A DNA stretch of 10,438 bases from Candidatus Dojkabacteria bacterium. GTDB taxonomy: Bacteria; Patescibacteriota; Dojkabacteria; SC72. The notes beneath the pieces are model-generated. The model was not told where the DNA came from. It searched no databases and saw only the letters and a list, made by a program, of their open reading frames with translations. Location of the stretch: assembly GCA_012800885.1 (NCBI GenBank), contig JAAZIL010000016.1, positions 1 to 10,438 on the forward strand, in the 5' to 3' direction. The position numbers were made by a program, and so were the translations under genes. This document shows, one piece after another, positions 6,427 to 10,438 of the stretch (position 1 is the first letter of the stretch; each line of letters opens with the position of its first letter).

Positions 6427-7841
6427 AAGTAAGGTTAAAAATTCCTTCATATGTACAAAAAGTGGCTCGGATTCTCTCGAAAGAGGGATATGATGTCTAT
6501 CTTGTGGGTGGAGCTATTAGAGATGTTGTCATGGGTAAACAACCACATGATTACGACTTAGCAACTAATGCGTTACCAGATGAGATGTTAGAGCTTTTTC
6601 CTAAAGCAGTATCAACTGGTGCACAATTTGGTACTGTAATAGCTTTAATTCCAGATAAGAACAGAGAGAATATGGAGGTAGAGATTACTACTTTTAGAAG
6701 TGAAAAGGAGTATGTTGATGGGAGATGGCCTAGTAAAGTTGAATTTATAGATGATATATACCGGGATTTAGGACGGAGAGACTTTACTATTAACTCTATG
6801 GCTTTAGATCTCTCTTCCGAGAGTTTGGATGGAGAAGAGGTTGAGAGAGATTGGGATATATATGACCCATTTGATGGTATAACAGATATTAATTTAAAAT
6901 TAATTAGAGCTGTAGGTACTCCAATTGAGAGATTTAAAGAGGATGGATTGAGGGCTTTTAAAGCGTGTAGATTAGCATCACAATTTAATTTTGAGATAGA
7001 AAAAGAAACGTTTCAAGCTATTAGGAAGTGTCTTCCTGTTGCTAAACAGGTGTCAATGGAGAGAATTAGAGATGAATTTATGAAGTTACTTCTACTATCT
7101 CCTAAGCCTTCTAAAGGGGTAGAGCTTCTACGAGAGACAGGTTTACTAAATATCTTTATGCCTGAGCTTTTAGAAGGGGTAGGCGTAGAGCAGAAGTTGT
7201 ATCATGTTCATGATGTATATACTCACAGTTTAAAAGTATGTGATAATGCCGAGGATTCAGTTAAACTAGCAGCACTCTTACACGATATTGCTAAACCTAG
7301 AACAGATATGGGTAATGGACATTTCTATGGTCACGATGTCTTAGGTGTATCTATGGTTCAGGAGATTATGGAGAGAATGAGATTTCCTAAAGCAGAGATT
7401 GAAAGAGTTAAACTTCTTGTAAGGAATCATATGTTTTACTATCCTCACTCTCAAGTTTCTCTTAATCAAGATGCCAGTGAAGAGAAACAGCTTAGCCGAT
7501 GGAGTGATGCAGCGGTAAGAAGATTTTTAAATAGAGTAGGTGAAGAGAATGTTGAAGATTTATTTAAATTAAGAATAGCTGATGCAGTATCTAATCCTAG
7601 TAGTCCTTTTAGACCTGAAGAGATAACAGAACTACAGAAGCATATTTCAAAAGTAAGAGCACAAGATATGGCACTTAAGGTTACTGATTTAGATATTGAT
7701 GGTGAAGATTTGAAAAAGATAGGAGTTAAACCAGGGCCTCAGATGGGAGATATCCTGAAAAGGTTGTTAGATGCTGTTTTAGAAGATCCATTAATGAATA
7801 GTAAAGAGAAATTACTGGCTGAAGTAAAACATATGTTGTAA
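6423..7841 (+). CDS. cca: CCA-adding tRNA nucleotidyltransferase with HD domain
   Basis: The enzyme adds or repairs the 3' CCA of tRNAs in the cytoplasm. At 472 residues it has the class II nucleotidyltransferase head: VGGAIRD (28-34), the metal-binding PHDYDLAT (41-48; D43, D45), RRDFTINSMA (118-127), DPFDG (148-152) and the nucleotide-selecting EDGLR (173-177, pattern EDxxR). A helical RNA-binding region follows. Next comes an HD phosphohydrolase domain with THSL (H268), LLHDIAKP (H287, D288), H304 and RNH (H336), typical of bacterial members that can also process 2',3'-cyclic ends. Family members include poly(A) polymerases and CC- or A-adding enzymes, so the exact base specificity is inferred. 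The tRNA-Ser in this window has no encoded CCA, which fits a need for this enzyme. The ATG overlaps the stop of the secreted-protein gene, and the next gene follows after 36 nt. Confidence 0.92.
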   Translation: MKVRLKIPSYVQKVARILSKEGYDVYLVGGAIRDVVMGKQPHDYDLATNALPDEMLELFPKAVSTGAQFGTVIALIPDKNRENMEVEITTFRSEKEYVDGRWPSKVEFIDDIYRDLGRRDFTINSMALDLSSESLDGEEVERDWDIYDPFDGITDINLKLIRAVGTPIERFKEDGLRAFKACRLASQFNFEIEKETFQAIRKCLPVAKQVSMERIRDEFMKLLLLSPKPSKGVELLRETGLLNIFMPELLEGVGVEQKLYHVHDVYTHSLKVCDNAEDSVKLAALLHDIAKPRTDMGNGHFYGHDVLGVSMVQEIMERMRFPKAEIERVKLLVRNHMFYYPHSQVSLNQDASEEKQLSRWSDAAVRRFLNRVGEENVEDLFKLRIADAVSNPSSPFRPEEITELQKHISKVRAQDMALKVTDLDIDGEDLKKIGVKPGPQMGDILKRLLDAVLEDPLMNSKEKLLAEVKHML

Positions 7842-7877
7842 TATTAAAGACGATAGTTAAATTATTTACTGCCCGAT

Positions 7878-9305
7878 ATGAAATTGAAATTTTGCGGAGG
7901 AGTTAGAACTGTAACAGGCTCTTGCTACTATTTAGATACAGGTAGTTACAAGCTACTTGTAGAGTGTGGTGCTTTTCAAGGTAAAGATGATGTAGAGAGA
8001 CTCAATTATGAACCTTTTCCCTTTAACCCTTCAGAAATCGATGCTGTTATCCTTACTCATGCACATTATGACCATTGTGGCAGATTACCTGTTCTTGTAA
8101 AACAGGGATTTAAAGGTAAGATAATATCTACGCAACCGACTAGAGATTTAACAAAAATTATATTACTTGATGCAGCCAGATTACAGAAAGAGGAGTATAG
8201 TAGATGGGAATCAAGAAGTAAGGCAGAGAAGCCTAAAAAAGAATCTTCAGAGGAAGGGGCATTGTTTATGGAGAAGAGACCTCTCTTCTTAGAAGAAGAC
8301 GTACAACCTGTTATTGATCTCTTTGATGTATATCCATACGGTTCATCAGTTCATTTATCCAAGGATGTAGAGTTTAGATTGAGAGATGCAGGACATATAT
8401 TAGGTTCTTCTATTGTAGAGCTTTGGATTAAAACAGCAGAAGGAAGAGAGAGGAAAATAGTTTTCTCTGGTGATTTAGGCCAACCTGGTATTAGAATAGT
8501 AAGAGATCCAGACCTTATTAGAGAGGCAGATTATGTAGTATGTGAGTCTACCTACGGTAACAGATTACACAAGAGTAAAGATGAAACTATTCTAGAATTC
8601 CTCTCAATACTGAAACAAGCTCAAGAACAGAACGGTAATGTGTTAATACCTGCTTTTGCTATAGGTAGGTCACAAGAAGTCTTGTATGAGATTAATCTTT
8701 TTGTTGAGAATAAAATTCTCGAGAATTTACCTGTGTATTTAGATAGCCCTATGGCTAAAGAAGCTACAAATATCTACAAGCAGTATCCTACTTTCTATGA
8801 TGAAGATGCGAGAAGATTACTAGAGAAAGGTGATGATCCATTTCAATTCCCAGGCTTAGTATTTGTTAACTCTGCAGAAGAATCAAAGAGATTAATATCA
8901 AAACAGGGTATTGTAATTATTGCAGGTAGTGGTATGTGTACAGGTGGAAGAATAGTACATCATATTAAGAATAATATTGAGAAAGAGAATACACATATGA
9001 TATTTGTAGGATATCAAGTAGATGGTACTTTAGGTAGAAGAATAGTAGATAGAACTCCTGAGGTTAAGATAATGGGTAAGCAGTACAGCGTTAGAGCCCA
9101 GATTCATACATTAGGAGGGTTCTCTGCACACGGTGATCAGAGAGATTTACGGTATTGGTTACGTAGTTTTGGTCATACTCCTAAGAAAATTTTTATGGTA
9201 CACGGAGATGAAGAGATCTCTATTGGATTCGGTACAAATATCCAATCAGAATTAAAAGTAGAAGTGGATATACCTAAATTGAATGAAGAAGTTGAATTAA
9301 AGTAG
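7878..9305 (+). CDS. Beta-CASP metallo-beta-lactamase ribonuclease
   Basis: The protein belongs to the CPSF73/Ysh1-like RNA-processing branch of the metallo-beta-lactamase fold and should cut RNA with two zinc ions in the cytoplasm. It has 475 residues. Metal motifs are THAHYDHCG (60-68; H61, H63, D65, H66), GHILGSS (172-178; H173) and FSGDLG (196-201; D199). The beta-CASP motifs are ESTYG (223-227), IPAFAIGR (257-264), GGFSAHGD (413-420; H418) and MVHGD (440-444; H442). A charged insert (about 104-140) separates the first and second metal motifs. Whether it acts as an endonuclease, a 5' exonuclease or both cannot be decided here. The start at 7878 gives the standard opening MKLKFCGG.RTVTGS. 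No Shine-Dalgarno site is visible. The ribose-1,5-bisphosphate isomerase gene begins 1 nt after its stop, so the two are almost certainly co-translated. Confidence 0.93.
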   Translation: MKLKFCGGVRTVTGSCYYLDTGSYKLLVECGAFQGKDDVERLNYEPFPFNPSEIDAVILTHAHYDHCGRLPVLVKQGFKGKIISTQPTRDLTKIILLDAARLQKEEYSRWESRSKAEKPKKESSEEGALFMEKRPLFLEEDVQPVIDLFDVYPYGSSVHLSKDVEFRLRDAGHILGSSIVELWIKTAEGRERKIVFSGDLGQPGIRIVRDPDLIREADYVVCESTYGNRLHKSKDETILEFLSILKQAQEQNGNVLIPAFAIGRSQEVLYEINLFVENKILENLPVYLDSPMAKEATNIYKQYPTFYDEDARRLLEKGDDPFQFPGLVFVNSAEESKRLISKQGIVIIAGSGMCTGGRIVHHIKNNIEKENTHMIFVGYQVDGTLGRRIVDRTPEVKIMGKQYSVRAQIHTLGGFSAHGDQRDLRYWLRSFGHTPKKIFMVHGDEEISIGFGTNIQSELKVEVDIPKLNEEVELK

Positions 9306-9306
9306 T

Positions 9307-10251
9307 ATGAGTGTAAAACAGATATTAGATATTGAAAAAGATATAAAGGGGTTAAAGATTCAGGGAGCAACTAATGTTGCTATAGCGACTATAGAAGGTA
9401 TGAAGATTTTTATTGAGGAATCGAATATTCCTGACAGAGATGCGTTTTACAAAGAGTTAGTAAGAGTAGGGGATAAACTAGCGAATGCAAGACTCAACGA
9501 ACCTTTAGCAAGAAATGGTGTTAAGTACCTATCGCATATGTACAAGAAGAAGGAGAGTGATTTACAACCTTTAAATGATATGAAACAGCATCTTATGGAT
9601 TACTGTGATGAGTATCTTTTTAAAATAGCAGACTCTAAAAGAAGTATAATTGAATTAGGTGTACCATACGTAAAATATTTGGAGAACGTACTTACTCATT
9701 GTCACTCCTCAACAGCGGTTGCTGTATTAAAAGGTATTGCAGAAGACAAGAGTACATTCGATGTAGTATGTACAGAAACAAGACCACTTTTTCAGGGGAG
9801 ACAAACAGCTAAAAGTTTACTAGAAGAGGGCATTTCTACCACAATGATAGCAGATAATGCAGCAGAGTCATTCCTTATTGGAAGAGGCTCTGTTCCCATA
9901 GACGCTCTCTTTATTGGTTGCGATCAGATTACCTTAGATGGTTACTGTATAAACAAGATTGGTTCTTGGGGTTTAGTTATGGCCGCGAGTGTTGCAAGCA
10001 GACCTGCATATATTGTTTCACCATTACTGAAGGTAGATCCTCAGATACATAAAGAAGATATAAAGATTGAAATTCGTGAGAGTAAGGAATTATGGAGTGA
10101 CGCACCTAAGGGGTTAAAGATGTATAATCCTGCATTCGAGATAATAGATAATAAAATGATTACTGCCTTTATAACAGAGTTTGGGGTTATTAAACCAGGA
10201 GAGATTGAAGATATAGTTAAAGCAAAGTATACTTGGCTTTTTGAAGAATAA
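9307..10251 (+). CDS. Ribose-1,5-bisphosphate isomerase (eIF2B/MtnA-like family)
   Basis: This enzyme converts ribose 1,5-bisphosphate, made by AMP phosphorylase, to ribulose 1,5-bisphosphate, the RuBisCO substrate. The 314 residues fit the archaeal enzyme in length. The probable catalytic pair is C132 (in THCHSS) and D206 (in IGCDQI), matching Cys133 and Asp202 that I recall for the Thermococcus kodakarensis enzyme. TETRPLFQGR (156-165), the phosphate-binding INKIG (215-219) and K242 are also present, and the C-terminus (MYNPAFEIID, ITEFGVIKPGE) is closer to this enzyme than to methylthioribose-1-phosphate isomerase or eIF2B. One deviation is KIQGAT (17-22), where archaeal enzymes have an Arg-Gly-Ala-Gly type loop. 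Its setting, directly before AMP phosphorylase, supports the assignment strongly. The ATG follows the RNase stop by 1 nt, and the AMP phosphorylase gene follows after 17 nt. Confidence 0.9.
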   Translation: MSVKQILDIEKDIKGLKIQGATNVAIATIEGMKIFIEESNIPDRDAFYKELVRVGDKLANARLNEPLARNGVKYLSHMYKKKESDLQPLNDMKQHLMDYCDEYLFKIADSKRSIIELGVPYVKYLENVLTHCHSSTAVAVLKGIAEDKSTFDVVCTETRPLFQGRQTAKSLLEEGISTTMIADNAAESFLIGRGSVPIDALFIGCDQITLDGYCINKIGSWGLVMAASVASRPAYIVSPLLKVDPQIHKEDIKIEIRESKELWSDAPKGLKMYNPAFEIIDNKMITAFITEFGVIKPGEIEDIVKAKYTWLFEE

Positions 10252-10268
10252 CTTAATTAGAACAACCA

Positions 10269-10438
10269 ATGGCAATATATTTAAAGAGTAAAAAATTTGA
10301 TCTGGAAGCGGGTAAAGATCTGTTCATTTTGCTTCATAGAAGGAATGCTGAAGATCTCGGGGTGAAGGAAGGGGATATAGTTCTACTCGGTTATAGGGAC
10401 GTAGAACTTTACGTAAAAGTTATAATTACAGATAAAGA
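10269..10438 (+). CDS. AMP phosphorylase, N-terminal part (3' end cut by window edge)
   Basis: Only the first 56 codons are in the window. They read MAIYLKSKKFDL, then LHRRNAEDLGVKEGDIVLLG and a strand YVKVIITDK. This matches the small N-terminal beta-barrel domain that archaeal-type AMP phosphorylases carry before the thymidine-phosphorylase-like core (pattern L-D-x-x-x-G ... A-x-x-L-G-V-x-x-G-D). The full enzyme splits AMP with phosphate to adenine and ribose 1,5-bisphosphate. Because the catalytic core lies outside the window, the assignment rests on this domain and on the adjacent ribose-1,5-bisphosphate isomerase gene. No Shine-Dalgarno site precedes the ATG, and the 17-nt gap points to the same transcript. 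Confidence 0.82.
   Translation, partial: MAIYLKSKKFDLEAGKDLFILLHRRNAEDLGVKEGDIVLLGYRDVELYVKVIITDK

Noticed and set aside
9173..9370. Minus-strand open frame of 65 codons
   Set aside because: It overlaps the end of the RNase gene and the start of the isomerase gene, both well supported by motifs on the other strand.

Overview
The window looks like a piece of an AT-rich bacterial genome, most probably from the Candidate Phyla Radiation (Patescibacteria). Dojkabacteria/WS6, Microgenomates or a close relative would fit, but the phylum is inference. It is bacterial because it carries a D-Ala-D-Ala ligase for peptidoglycan, sigma70-like promoter boxes (TATAAT, TTGACA) and a bacterial-type CCA-adding enzyme with an HD domain. 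It points to CPR because of the archaeal-type nucleotide salvage genes at the right end, beta-sandwich surface proteins typical of that group, short intergenic gaps and few Shine-Dalgarno sites. The standard code fits: no TGA interrupts any conserved ORF.

Left region (1-2286, minus strand): two genes for exported, Ser/Thr/Gly-rich surface proteins. The left one runs off the window. They appear to share a beta-sandwich module, and each has its own candidate promoter.

Centre (2349-5182): a divergent promoter region serves the minus-strand surface gene and, on the plus strand, a tRNA-Ser(UGA) followed 25 nt later by ddl. A single-pass membrane protein with a possible NTF2-like outer domain is encoded convergently and overlaps the end of ddl by 8 bp. 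A second divergent intergenic region leads to a CDP-alcohol phosphatidyltransferase for phospholipid head-group synthesis.

Right region (5248-10438, plus strand): a tightly packed, probably operonic run. It holds an unknown secreted protein with a degenerate sortase-like tail (LPQTH), a CCA-adding enzyme joined by an ATGA overlap and a perfect AGGAGG, a beta-CASP metallo-beta-lactamase RNase, ribose-1,5-bisphosphate isomerase 1 nt further on, and the start of AMP phosphorylase. The last two are steps of the AMP-RuBisCO pathway known from archaea and CPR bacteria (AMP to ribose 1,5-bisphosphate to ribulose 1,5-bisphosphate to 3-phosphoglycerate). A RuBisCO gene may lie beyond the right edge. 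The close link of an RNase to this pathway suggests that RNA breakdown feeds carbon metabolism. The tRNA lacks an encoded CCA, so it depends on an enzyme such as the one encoded here.

No stretch longer than about 125 bases lacks a gene. No mobile element, CRISPR array or rRNA was seen.
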